The notes under the pieces were generated by a model. The model was not told the origin of the DNA. It made no database searches and was given only the letters and a program-made list of their open reading frames with translations. The position numbers were made by a program, and so were the translations under genes. DNA of 12,562 bases from JABMMZ01 sp040386935 (GTDB taxonomy: Bacteria > Bacteroidota > Bacteroidia > NS11-12g > UBA955): contig JAZKEQ010000019.1 in assembly GCA_040386935.1 (NCBI GenBank), forward strand, positions 1 through 12,562. Direction: 5' to 3'. Below are positions 1 to 6,520 of this stretch, in pieces; positions within the stretch are counted from its first letter, which is position 1; each line of letters starts with the position of its first letter.

Positions 1-1537
1 ATGCTGCATTACCGGCCAGGTTAAATGTTGCATTAGCACACTGGGCGATATCAGTACCTGCGTTAGCAGTAGAGTTTGGAGTAATTGTAATTGTCATCTG
101 ATCAGTAGCTGATGTACAAGGACCGACCGGATCATTTGAAGTCAGGGTCAAAGTAACAGTACCGGCAGTAATCTCAGCTGCGCTAGGGGTATAAACCGCA
201 TTTAACGTTGTTGCGTTTGGATTATAAGTACCAGTACCACCGCTCCATGTACCAGTAGTTGAACTACCACCAACAGAACCGGCAAGGGTTACGTTAGGGC
301 TTGTAGAACAAACTGTTTGATCTGAATTAGCATTTGCAGTAGCAACCGGACTAACAACAAATGTTGTTGTATCAGCCTTCGTACAATTAGTACGTGGGGT
401 GTAAGTATAAATAACCTGATAAGTACCACTCGCTGAAGAGCCAATATTAACTTCACCTGTTGATGAGTTAATTGTTACGCCTGAGCTTGTAGGTGAAATG
501 GTGTAAGTACCTGAGTTAGTAGAAGAAGGACCTGATTTTGATACACTTTTATTGCCTGCACCGGCACAAAAAGGACCTGCATAAATGATATCAGCCACAC
601 CTAAGTTAAGGTTTAACTGATAAGGTTGAATTAAATCTTTTAAATCTGCAGTAGGAGAAGCTGAAGCTTTTGTTTTCACAAAAAGGGTTTTAAAAGCTAA
701 GCCAGTACAAGGATCATTATCAATTGAACCATCTATAATAGCAGTAATATTAATACCTATCTCAACAAATTGCTTTGTAACATAGTAGGAATTTCCAAAG
801 GCCCCATAAGGCACAGCAATAGTTGTATCATTAGAAAAACCAAAAGAAGTTCCACCGGCAACGGTAAAACTCACCCAGTTATAACTGCAACCACCGCTAG
901 CGGCAGCCCATCTGTAATAGTAGATACTGTCTACGCTTCCACCATTGGTGTATTCAACAGTAACGAGGATATCCCCTACAGTACGTCCACAATTAGGACC
1001 TGCAGAAGAAATAGAGCCCTTGGTAGAGCCTGAAGGAGGAGTAGCAGAAAGTGTGTTTTGTAAAAACTCAAAGTCAATGTAACTGGTACCGTTTACCGTA
1101 TAACGGTCACCGGCTAGAACAGCCCACATGTCGCCTGTAGAAGCTTCAGAGAAATGGACACCGACATTGTGCATGTCGTCTTTATTAGGCACTGTACCAT
1201 ATTTCCAACCCCAGTTAGAGGGATTAGCATTGGTTTTGTTACCACCGTCAAAGACATCATCACCACTTCCGAACACATCACGCGTATGAAAAGTGAGGGG
1301 AATGTTTTTAGGCGCACCTGAATTAAAGAAAAGGTAAGCACTGTCTGTTCCTGTAGTTTGAGTTCCTCTTGCCCAATCGCCATAAGCGGAGGATTGTCGC
1401 ACTACATAGCCATCAATGTTGAATGGCAAGCCAATCGAGTTAAGTGTTGGCGTAGTTTGTGCCGATGCCGCATTCGCAAATAGCAGCATGAGCATTACCA
1501 GTATGTATTGTACTGATAATCGTTTTTTTGATTTCAT
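1..1537 (-). CDS. Large secreted repeat protein (putative adhesin), N-terminal 512 residues, 3' end outside window
   Basis: The frame is open from the ATG at 1537 to the left edge, so the start is complete and the C-terminus is missing. Residues 1-26 form a signal peptide (basic MKSKKR, hydrophobic core, ASAQ). Residues about 37-210 match, from memory, an N-terminal module seen in large bacterial surface proteins: DVFDGGNK (94-101), WGWKYGTVPNKDDM (109-122), AGDRYTVNG (142-150) and TVGDILVTVEY (186-196). Residues 343-396 look like an Ig/cadherin-type beta domain. From about residue 399 a PKD/Ig-like repeat of the giant Bacteroidota adhesin type begins (GTWSGGTGTYNPNA, then AVYTPSAAEITAGTVTLTLT), and a further unit starts near residue 491. 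A surface-exposed, probably T9SS-exported adhesin is inferred; the sorting domain would lie outside the window. It is transcribed from its own promoter at 1640-1670 with a leader of about 100 nt. Reading frame is certain, role moderate. Confidence 0.88.
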   Translation of the reverse strand, partial: MKSKKRLSVQYILVMLMLLFANAASAQTTPTLNSIGLPFNIDGYVVRQSSAYGDWARGTQTTGTDSAYLFFNSGAPKNIPLTFHTRDVFGSGDDVFDGGNKTNANPSNWGWKYGTVPNKDDMHNVGVHFSEASTGDMWAVLAGDRYTVNGTSYIDFEFLQNTLSATPPSGSTKGSISSAGPNCGRTVGDILVTVEYTNGGSVDSIYYYRWAAASGGCSYNWVSFTVAGGTSFGFSNDTTIAVPYGAFGNSYYVTKQFVEIGINITAIIDGSIDNDPCTGLAFKTLFVKTKASASPTADLKDLIQPYQLNLNLGVADIIYAGPFCAGAGNKSVSKSGPSSTNSGTYTISPTSSGVTINSSTGEVNIGSSASGTYQVIYTYTPRTNCTKADTTTFVVSPVATANANSDQTVCSTSPNVTLAGSVGGSSTTGTWSGGTGTYNPNATTLNAVYTPSAAEITAGTVTLTLTSNDPVGPCTSATDQMTITITPNSTANAGTDIAQCANATFNLAGNAA

Positions 1538-1571
1538 AATATTTATTTGGTTGGTTTGTTTGCATAATTTT

Positions 1572-1602
1572 TAATTTTTTTGGCGCTGTAACCTAAAAAT
1601 TA
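1572..1602 (-). other. Possible stem-loop in the leader of the left adhesin gene
   Basis: On the minus strand TAATTTTTAGG can pair with CCAAAAAAATTA around the loop TTACAGCG: eight A-U pairs, a small internal loop and two G-C pairs. It sits in the roughly 100-nt leader of the left gene. The stem is mostly A-U in a very AT-rich stretch, so it may be chance. Confidence 0.2.
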
Positions 1603-1639
1603 GTGGAAATCAATATAGAAAAAAGAACTTAATGGGTGA

Positions 1640-1670
1640 CAAATGTAGTACTTTAATACTAATTTCCAAA
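1640..1670 (-). promoter_or_regulatory. Bacteroidota-type promoter of the left adhesin gene
   Basis: On the minus strand TTTG (1670-1667) is followed after 19 nt by TACATTTG (1647-1640), a perfect TAnnTTTG -7 element at standard spacing. Transcription should begin around 1633-1636, giving a leader of about 100 nt before the ATG at 1537. The spacer contains the inverted-repeat box listed separately. Confidence 0.75.
1646..1661 (-). promoter_or_regulatory. Inverted-repeat box 1 (TAGTA-N6-TACTA), candidate operator
   Basis: The minus strand reads TAGTATTAAAGTACTA, a 5-bp inverted repeat around six bases. It starts 5 nt after the -33 TTTG, and its right arm overlaps the first two bases of the -7 element. 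The same box recurs at 2136-2151 and 3526-3541 with 13 of 16 positions invariant. A shared regulator binding site is inferred. Confidence 0.55.
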
Positions 1671-2126
1671 TAAAATATAAGAATTAATAAAATATAAATG
1701 ATTGATAAATAGCACATTAATGATTTAATAACATTGCACCGAAGCCAAATAGGGTAAAAAATACCAATAAAGCACCCAAAAATAAGTTGATAAAGTGGGC
1801 ATAACGGCAATATCCAGAAATAAAATATTTTCTTTAAATTTTAAATATTTTAATTGTTAAAATTTAAAAGTCTTTATATTAATGTAATACATTATTTAAT
1901 ATTATAATTTATATGTATTTTTATAATAGTAAAATAAATATCTAATTTTTAACACAACTAAAAATAGAGTAAAAAGACTCATAAAAAATTAAAATACTGA
2001 TTATAAAGGCCTTAAAATGGTATTTAACACTTAAAAAATCAAAAAAACAGCTCAAAAAGGCATAGTAAAATGACATAAAATGCAACAAATCAATATATTA
2101 TTAAAATTGACATATTCTAAAAATAA
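1671..2126. other. AT-rich divergent spacer, no gene recognised
   Basis: This stretch between the two outward-facing promoters is very rich in A and T and I see no credible gene. A short open frame on the minus strand (1810-1610) encodes only hydrophobic, AT-driven sequence and runs across the promoter of the left gene, so I do not accept it. An AT-only inverted repeat (1833-1844 with 1857-1868, 12 bp) is visible but is not surprising at this base composition. Confidence 0.6.
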
Positions 2127-2157
2127 TTTGGTGTTTAGTATTTTAGTACTATATTTG
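2127..2157 (+). promoter_or_regulatory. Bacteroidota-type promoter of the first tandem T9SS gene
   Basis: TTTG (2127-2130), a 19-nt spacer, then TATATTTG (2150-2157), matching TTTG/TAnnTTTG exactly. Transcription should begin near 2161-2164, leaving an A-rich leader of about 43 nt before the ATG at 2206. This promoter rules out the in-frame upstream ATG at 2080 as the true start. Confidence 0.8.
2136..2151 (+). promoter_or_regulatory. Inverted-repeat box 2 (TAGTA-N6-TACTA), candidate operator
   Basis: The sequence TAGTATTTTAGTACTA lies between the -33 and -7 elements, 5 nt after TTTG, with the right arm overlapping the start of the -7 element. Its placement is identical to box 1 on the opposite strand. 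Confidence 0.55.
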
Positions 2158-2205
2158 CGGTCTAGTTTCAAATTAAAACATTATAAAACAAAAACAAAAA
2201 ACGTC

Positions 2206-3267
2206 ATGAAAAAACTTTTACTCATTGCGCTGGTTGCTTTCAGTTTCAAAGCCCAGGCGCAGTACACTCAAACTTTCGAAAACATCAATTTAGCTGATTT
2301 AGCCGCAGACAGTGGTTGGGCTTATTCAGGTGTGAACATCGGTAACAGTAACAAATTATCGGGAGCTCAAGAACTCATCACCCAATTGTTAAATACGAGT
2401 ACTTCTTCTACTACTTTTTTAACAACTTATTTTTACAATGCAACAGGAAGCGTAAGTATTCAATTTGAGCATGTTATTAATAACGCGTCAGGAAAAGATA
2501 TTGATTTGATTATCAGAGCAATAAATCCTGGAGATACAGTAGTTGCTACCTACACATTCACTTATGGAAGTGCCAATAAACAGGTTACTACATGGACATT
2601 TCCTTACACTGGAAAGTACAAATTAAACTTTGTGTGGTCGGGTGCTAAAGTAAGCAGTGGTTCTACAGCAGGGTTAGATATGATTATTGTAAATGCTCCA
2701 GCAATCCCATTGCCAGTTAAATTAGTTAGCTTTAATGCTTCATTATTATCTAATGCAGCGCAATTGAATTGGGCAACAGCATCAGAAGAAAATGTAAACA
2801 GATTTGAAATCTACAGATCAGTAGATGGCAAACAATTTTTACCTATTGGTACTGTTAATGCAACAGGTAACAGCAATGATTTGAATGAATACGCATATTA
2901 TGATGTAAACGCTACAGCTGTTAGCAAAGGTACATTGTACTACAAAGTAAAAAGCATCGATAACGATGGTCAGTCATCTTGGAGCAGTGTAAGCAAGGTT
3001 ACTACAGGCAGTGCAGTAGTAACTACTGTGGGTCTGTATCCTAACCCGGCCGTTAATACACTTAATGTAAACCTTAACGATTTGAATGCTTCAGATGTAA
3101 CCATTCAAATTATGGATGCATTCGGTAAGGTTGTTAAATCAGACATTAACATCACAAACAATAACTCATTTACAGTAGATGTAAGAAATTTAGAAAGCGG
3201 TATCTATATTATCAACATGACAAATGCTGATGGTATTGCTACTTCAATCAAATTCACAAAATCTTAG
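2206..3267 (+). CDS. Secreted T9SS cargo protein, tandem paralogue 1 (353 aa)
   Basis: I start at the ATG at 2206, not the in-frame ATG at 2080: MKKLLLIALVAFSFKAQAQ is a typical signal peptide and the promoter lies between the two candidates. Residues about 20-165 are an unrecognised, probably beta-rich domain (QTFENINL, DSGWAYSG, later KYKLNFVWSG). Residues about 168-268 are the FN3-like module common beside T9SS tails (PLPVKLVSFNA, LNWATASEEN, FEIYRSVDGKQF, YYKVKSIDNDG). Residues about 276-353 are a type A T9SS sorting domain: LYPNPAVNTLNV, IMDAFGKVV, ESGIYIINM and the end SIKFTKS. The expected route is Sec export, T9SS crossing of the outer membrane and attachment or release at the surface. 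The next gene is a paralogue of the same length and domain order. A strong terminator follows, so the gene is probably monocistronic. The role of the N-terminal domain is unknown. Confidence 0.92.
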   Translation: MKKLLLIALVAFSFKAQAQYTQTFENINLADLAADSGWAYSGVNIGNSNKLSGAQELITQLLNTSTSSTTFLTTYFYNATGSVSIQFEHVINNASGKDIDLIIRAINPGDTVVATYTFTYGSANKQVTTWTFPYTGKYKLNFVWSGAKVSSGSTAGLDMIIVNAPAIPLPVKLVSFNASLLSNAAQLNWATASEENVNRFEIYRSVDGKQFLPIGTVNATGNSNDLNEYAYYDVNATAVSKGTLYYKVKSIDNDGQSSWSSVSKVTTGSAVVTTVGLYPNPAVNTLNVNLNDLNASDVTIQIMDAFGKVVKSDINITNNNSFTVDVRNLESGIYIINMTNADGIATSIKFTKS

Positions 3268-3297
3268 TTCTTATAGTTTTAGTTTTAGTTTAAAAAG

Positions 3298-3331
3298 AGG
3301 TCAGGCATTTCATATGTCTGGCCTTTTTTTT
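3298..3331 (+). terminator. Rho-independent terminator after tandem paralogue 1
   Basis: AGGTCAGGCAT (3298-3308) pairs with ATGTCTGGCCT (3314-3324) in an 11-bp stem with two G-T wobbles and the loop TTCAT. A run of eight T follows (3324-3331). Confidence 0.85.
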
Positions 3332-3519
3332 GTCTAAAATGATATAATCTTAAAAATCAGATACTTGACTTTTTCAGATTTTTAGGTATATTTACCTTGT
3401 TTTGACCAAAAATTGCAAAAAATGTTGAAAAAAAGGTAAAAACACTTAGTTTATTTAAAAATTTAAGAATATATAAATCAGTCATTTAAATAAAAAATGG
3501 CAAGTTTTATACTCAGTTT

Positions 3520-3551
3520 TTTGGTTAGTATAAAAGTACTACCCATCTTTG
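3520..3551 (+). promoter_or_regulatory. Probable promoter of the second tandem T9SS gene
   Basis: TTTG (3520-3523), a 20-nt spacer, then CATCTTTG (3544-3551), one mismatch from TAnnTTTG. Transcription would begin around 3555-3558, about 46 nt before the ATG at 3603. The core is weaker than that of the first paralogue, and the inverted-repeat box sits 3 nt closer to the -33 element. Confidence 0.6.
3526..3541 (+). promoter_or_regulatory. Inverted-repeat box 3 (TAGTA-N6-TACTA), candidate operator
   Basis: The sequence TAGTATAAAAGTACTA is the third copy of the box. It starts 2 nt after the -33 TTTG and ends 2 nt before the -7 element. Because the box is conserved although its offset from both core elements has changed, it looks like a separate binding site and not just part of the core promoter. 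Confidence 0.55.
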
Positions 3552-3556
3552 TATCG

Positions 3557-3582
3557 TCTTAATGCTTAAAACTACATTAAGA
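3557..3582 (+). other. Possible 5'-leader hairpin of tandem paralogue 2
   Basis: TCTTAATG (3557-3564) pairs with CATTAAGA (3575-3582) in an 8-bp stem with a 10-nt loop. It begins at the predicted transcription start, so it could form a 5'-terminal stem that affects stability. There is no T-run after it, so it is not a terminator. Confidence 0.3.
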
Positions 3583-3602
3583 TTTTAAAACTAAAACTAA
3601 TT

Positions 3603-4664
3603 ATGAAACGCATTCTAATAATAGCATTCGTGCTATGCTTAAACATCAACTTAAAAGGTCAAAACTACAAACAGACCTTCGAGTCAACTACATTACTTAA
3701 ATTAAAAACAGATAGCGGCTGGGCCAGTTCCGGTGTTATTGATTTTATCGGATCAATCATGACAGGTAATAAAGCAATTATTACACCTATATTGAGCAAT
3801 CCATTAACTAATGTTAATCTTAAAACACCTTTATTTAAAGGTCAAAACACCAACACTTTTTCATTTGATCACAGAGTTCACCCATCTAACTCATCTAATG
3901 TTAGATTGTGGATTGAAATTTTAGACAGTGCCAATAACTTAATCAAGAAAGATTCAATTATATATAGTGGTGCAAGTATGGCGACAAAATCAGTGTCTTT
4001 CGCTTACAACGGTAGCTATAAAATTAATTTCAAATGGTCAGGTAGCGGTGGCGCATCTTTGGGTTACCTTGATAACATCACAACCAACACTACTTTTGCT
4101 CCACTTCCTGTTAAATTGTTGAATTTCAACACAGTATTAACTAATAATAAAGCTGAAGTTAAATGGCAGTCAGCGTCTGAAGAAAAATTCAGCAAATATG
4201 AAATCTGCAGATCAACAGATGGTAGCCGTTTTACAAGTATCGGTCAGGTAATGCCTTTCGGCAACCAAGGTGAGGTTAATAGCTATGCTTTTACCGACTT
4301 TAATGTTGCCAACCTTGGAGTTGCTAAAGTTTATTACAAACTTAAAATGGTAGACATGGATGGTTCATTTACCTGGAGTAATGTTGTAACCGTTAATGTA
4401 AATGCTTTAACAGCAACAGTAGTAAATGTTTATCCTAATCCTGCAACTGATGTTCTGAATGTCGATTTGTCATCACTTAATGGCACTGAGTTTACTGTAA
4501 GTATTACGGACATCAATGGTAAATTAGTAAAGCAGATGAATTCAAGCGATTTGTTTTCAGGAATTGTTTCAATTGATTTGAATGCATTTGAAGCAGGTAT
4601 GTACGTCATCAGTACAATCACAAACGAGGGATCATTTACCTCAACCAAATTTTTAAAGAAGTAG
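3603..4664 (+). CDS. Secreted T9SS cargo protein, tandem paralogue 2 (353 aa)
   Basis: Residues 1-20 are a signal peptide (MKRILIIAFVLCLNINLKGQ). The domain order copies the preceding gene: an N-terminal domain of unknown role (about 21-165; QTFEST, DSGWASSGV, SYKINFKWSGSG), an FN3-like module (about 167-267; PLPVKLLNFN, VKWQSASEEK, YEICRSTDGSRF, YYKLKMVDMDG) and a T9SS type A sorting domain (about 276-353; VYPNPATDVLNVDL, ITDINGKLVK, EAGMYVIS and the end STKFLKK). Both proteins are 353 residues, and the conserved motifs fall at nearly the same positions, so tandem duplication followed by considerable divergence is the simplest explanation. The N-terminal halves differ most, which suggests different ligands. 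It has its own promoter, a leader hairpin and a terminator. The protein is presumably exposed at the cell surface; its binding partner is unknown. Confidence 0.92.
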   Translation: MKRILIIAFVLCLNINLKGQNYKQTFESTTLLKLKTDSGWASSGVIDFIGSIMTGNKAIITPILSNPLTNVNLKTPLFKGQNTNTFSFDHRVHPSNSSNVRLWIEILDSANNLIKKDSIIYSGASMATKSVSFAYNGSYKINFKWSGSGGASLGYLDNITTNTTFAPLPVKLLNFNTVLTNNKAEVKWQSASEEKFSKYEICRSTDGSRFTSIGQVMPFGNQGEVNSYAFTDFNVANLGVAKVYYKLKMVDMDGSFTWSNVVTVNVNALTATVVNVYPNPATDVLNVDLSSLNGTEFTVSITDINGKLVKQMNSSDLFSGIVSIDLNAFEAGMYVISTITNEGSFTSTKFLKK

Positions 4665-4694
4665 TTATAGAATAGTTTTTTTCAATTAAGAACG

Positions 4695-4720
4695 AGCCCG
4701 ATAGCAATATCGGGCTTTTT
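4695..4720 (+). terminator. Rho-independent terminator after tandem paralogue 2
   Basis: AGCCCGATA (4695-4703) and TATCGGGCT (4708-4716) form a perfect 9-bp stem closed by the GNRA-type loop GCAA. TTTTT follows (4716-4720), then another T-rich stretch. Confidence 0.9.
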
Positions 4721-4743
4721 CGTTTTGATAAATATGCCATTAA

Positions 4744-4762
4744 TATTCTCATTATGAGAATA
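4744..4762. promoter_or_regulatory. Perfect 8-bp inverted repeat upstream of the lipoprotein operon
   Basis: TATTCTCA-TTA-TGAGAATA is a perfect palindrome with a 3-nt centre. It lies after the terminator of the preceding gene and about 80 nt upstream of the next start codon, so a dimeric regulator site for the 4844-6450 operon is plausible. It has no T-tract and I do not recognise it as a known box. Confidence 0.4.
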
Positions 4763-4820
4763 AAAACACAGGTCAAATTAATTCAATATACAGATAGTCA
4801 ATAAGTTGAATAGTTGGCAA

Positions 4821-4828
4821 TACATTTG
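4821..4828 (+). promoter_or_regulatory. Candidate -7 element of the lipoprotein operon
   Basis: TACATTTG matches TAnnTTTG exactly and lies 15 nt before the ATG at 4844. No good TTTG was found 19-21 nt upstream, so the promoter may depend on an activator, or the match may be accidental. Confidence 0.4.
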
Positions 4829-4843
4829 ATTCAATGTAGTCAA

Positions 4844-5056
4844 ATGAAACTCCTTTTAAAAATAGTGCCCATTGCTTTATTGTTGTTTCTTACTGCTTGC
4901 GTTACTTATTATCCAAAAACAGTCAAGAGAAATAATGGAAATCACTATGGTTGGTATAAGAATCCAAGGAACCCACACAATCCTAATTCTTATAAGCCAA
5001 AACCTAAAGGCAAAGGACATCATCCTGGATCTCCAAAAAAATACGTCAGAAAATAA
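4844..5056 (+). CDS. Small basic lipoprotein (70 aa)
   Basis: The ATG at 4844 gives MKLLLKIVPIALLLFLTACV, a short SPII signal with the lipobox LTAC and lipidated Cys19. A TTG 30 nt upstream would extend the frame but lies before the candidate -7 element, so I reject it. The mature part, about 51 residues, is rich in Lys, Arg, Pro, Asn, His and Tyr: GNHYGWYKNPRNPHNP (about 32-47), then a Lys/Pro/Gly/His-rich tail ending KKYVRK. The GWYKNPRNPHNP stretch resembles small Bacteroidota lipoproteins known to me only as hypothetical. The highly basic tail could bind an acidic partner such as LPS, nucleic acid or peptidoglycan; this is inference. It is likely the first gene of an operon, 43 nt before the DUF4382 gene. 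Confidence 0.8.
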   Translation: MKLLLKIVPIALLLFLTACVTYYPKTVKRNNGNHYGWYKNPRNPHNPNSYKPKPKGKGHHPGSPKKYVRK

Positions 5057-5099
5057 TAACTGTACCGCCAGAAGCGGCAACTTTTAAAATAAAAATAAC

Positions 5100-5861
5100 A
5101 TGAATAAAATTAAATTGATACTGATCTTTACAATGATTGTAGGAATCAGTGCTTGCAAAAAAAATGACAGCAATAATGCCGGAACTGCAGAATACTCTGT
5201 TAGAATGACGGATGCTCCCGGCCCTTATAGCGAGGTAAATGTTGACATTATAGGCGTTGAAATTACCGGCAACGGTGGTGCAACAACAATGTTGAACATT
5301 AATCCGGGTATTTACAACCTGCTTGAGTTTGCCAATGGTGCCGATACACTTATAGCAACTGGCTCATTAGAAGCAGGAGATGTACAACAAATCAGATTGA
5401 TATTAGGTGTAAATAATACTGTTGTAATTGACAGTGTTTCTTATCCACTGGCAACACCAAGTGCCGATCAGTCAGGTTTGAAGATTCAAGTCCACCAAAC
5501 ACTTGAAGCAGGTGTAGCTTATAGCATTTTGCTTGACTTTGATGCCAATCAGTCTATCGTGAAAACAGGTAATGGTGCTTACAAACTAAAACCGGTTATC
5601 AGGGCAGTGGATTCAGCGGTTAGTGGTTCAATAAAAGGTCAAGTATTGCCTTTAAGTGCTGGTGCCGCAATTACTGCTACATATAATGGTGTATCTTACT
5701 CTTCAGTAACAGATGCCAATGGTTATTTCATTATCAAAGGATTACCTCCCGGAACTTATGAAGTAAAAATTACACCTGCAGCGCCATTTGTAGAAGTAAC
5801 GCAAACAAACATTGTAGTGAATGTAGGTGTTACAACTAACATAGGCATAGTGAATCTTTAG
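5100..5861 (+). CDS. DUF4382-type lipoprotein with C-terminal carboxypeptidase-regulatory-like domain (253 aa)
   Basis: MNKIKLILIFTMIVGISACKK is an SPII signal with the lipid-attached Cys19, followed by a polar linker. Residues about 31-170 fit DUF4382: YSVRMTDAPGPYSEVNVDI (32-50), GIYNLLEFANG (70-80), GDVQQIRLIL (93-102) and YKLKPVIRAV (161-170). Residues about 174-250 form a CarboxypepD_reg-like beta-sandwich: SGSIKGQVLP, SSVTDANGYFIIKGLPPGTY (201-220) and EVKITP. DUF4382 lipoproteins are common in Bacteroidota envelopes and have no established biochemical role; the second domain is usually structural or glycan-binding. No promoter or clear terminator was seen in the 43 nt before it, and the next gene starts 31 nt after its stop, so cotranscription with both neighbours is likely. 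Confidence 0.9.
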   Translation: MNKIKLILIFTMIVGISACKKNDSNNAGTAEYSVRMTDAPGPYSEVNVDIIGVEITGNGGATTMLNINPGIYNLLEFANGADTLIATGSLEAGDVQQIRLILGVNNTVVIDSVSYPLATPSADQSGLKIQVHQTLEAGVAYSILLDFDANQSIVKTGNGAYKLKPVIRAVDSAVSGSIKGQVLPLSAGAAITATYNGVSYSSVTDANGYFIIKGLPPGTYEVKITPAAPFVEVTQTNIVVNVGVTTNIGIVNL

Positions 5862-5892
5862 ACAAGTACAACCAAATAAAAAATAAAGGAAG

Positions 5893-6450
5893 ATGAAAAA
5901 GTTAATTTTAGCAACAGGTATTCTGTTAATGATGAATCTGCAGCTTAGCGCTCAGGAAAAATACGGCAAAACCCTTAATCTCGGCTTGGGCCTAGGGTAC
6001 TATGGATATGCAGGTTATAATATGCCTGTATTACATGCCAATTATGAATTTGATGTGGCCAAAGATTTCACAGTGGCACCATTTATCAGTTATTATTCTT
6101 ATCGCCACAATTATTATTGGGGTAATAAGAATTATCCATACAGATGGTACAGATACCGCGAAACAGTTATACCAATAGGTGTTAAAGGTACCTACTATCT
6201 GGACGATTTGGTAAATGCTAATTCAAAATGGGACTTTTACGCAGCAGGATCTTTGGGTTTTGCCATCGTAAAAACAACATGGGAAGATGGTTATTATGGC
6301 GAAAGAAACATTTACAGAAACGCTTATAGTGGTAGCACACCGCTGTATCTGGATCTGCACTTGGGAACCGAATACCATTTCAACGACAGAATTGGCATGT
6401 TCTTAGATTTATCTACAGGTGTATCTACACTTGGTATAGCGATACATTGA
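5893..6450 (+). CDS. Small outer-membrane beta-barrel protein (185 aa)
   Basis: The signal peptide is residues 1-21 (MKKLILATGILLMMNLQLSAQ). The rest shows alternating amphipathic beta strands rich in Gly, Tyr and Trp: LNLGLGLGYYGYAGYN (28-43), FTVAPFISYYSY (59-70), TVIPIGVKGTYYL (91-103), WDFYAAGSLGFAIV (113-126), PLYLDLHLGTEYHF (150-163) and IGMFLDLSTGVSTLGIAI (167-184). This is the pattern of the small outer-membrane beta-barrel families of Bacteroidota, probably with eight strands. Tyr/Arg/Trp-rich segments (about 68-90 and 130-146) would be extracellular loops. A purine-rich GGAAG lies immediately before the ATG. It is the last gene of the proposed operon with the two lipoproteins, which may accompany it in the outer membrane. 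Function is unknown. Confidence 0.85.
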   Translation: MKKLILATGILLMMNLQLSAQEKYGKTLNLGLGLGYYGYAGYNMPVLHANYEFDVAKDFTVAPFISYYSYRHNYYWGNKNYPYRWYRYRETVIPIGVKGTYYLDDLVNANSKWDFYAAGSLGFAIVKTTWEDGYYGERNIYRNAYSGSTPLYLDLHLGTEYHFNDRIGMFLDLSTGVSTLGIAIH

Positions 6451-6481
6451 TCTTCCTTTATTTTTTAAGTTCGAATTGTTT

Positions 6482-6508
6482 CCCCCGTATGTTAGTATGG
6501 GGGCTTTT
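6482..6508 (+). terminator. Terminator between convergent barrel-protein and glycosyltransferase genes
   Basis: CCCCCGTAT (6482-6490) pairs with GTATGGGGG (6495-6503), 9 bp with two G-T wobbles and the loop GTTA, followed by CTTTT and further T. The T-tract faces the plus strand only, so it serves the operon ending at 6450. No matching T-run is present for the minus-strand gene. Confidence 0.8.
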
Positions 6509-6520
6509 CGTTTAAGTCGG

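Noticed and set aside
770..1383. Open frames on both strands inside the left adhesin gene
   Set aside because: They are alternative frames of a continuous 512-codon coding region that has a signal peptide and recognisable domains.
1610..1810. 66-residue minus-strand open frame in the divergent spacer
   Set aside because: The translation is AT-driven hydrophobic sequence without a recognisable domain, and it runs across the promoter and box of the left adhesin gene.
1833..1868. 12-bp AT-only inverted repeat with a 12-nt spacer
   Set aside because: In DNA this rich in A and T such a repeat is quite likely by chance, and it has no T-tract or other supporting context.
2080..2205. N-terminal extension of the first T9SS paralogue from the ATG at 2080
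   Set aside because: It would place the consensus promoter inside the coding region and bury the signal peptide behind 42 residues of AT-rich translation.
5065..5077. Short hairpin CCGC-CAGAA-GCGG between the first and second genes of the lipoprotein operon
   Set aside because: The 4-bp stem is too short and is not followed directly by a T-run, so I do not call it a terminator; it could be a weak attenuator.
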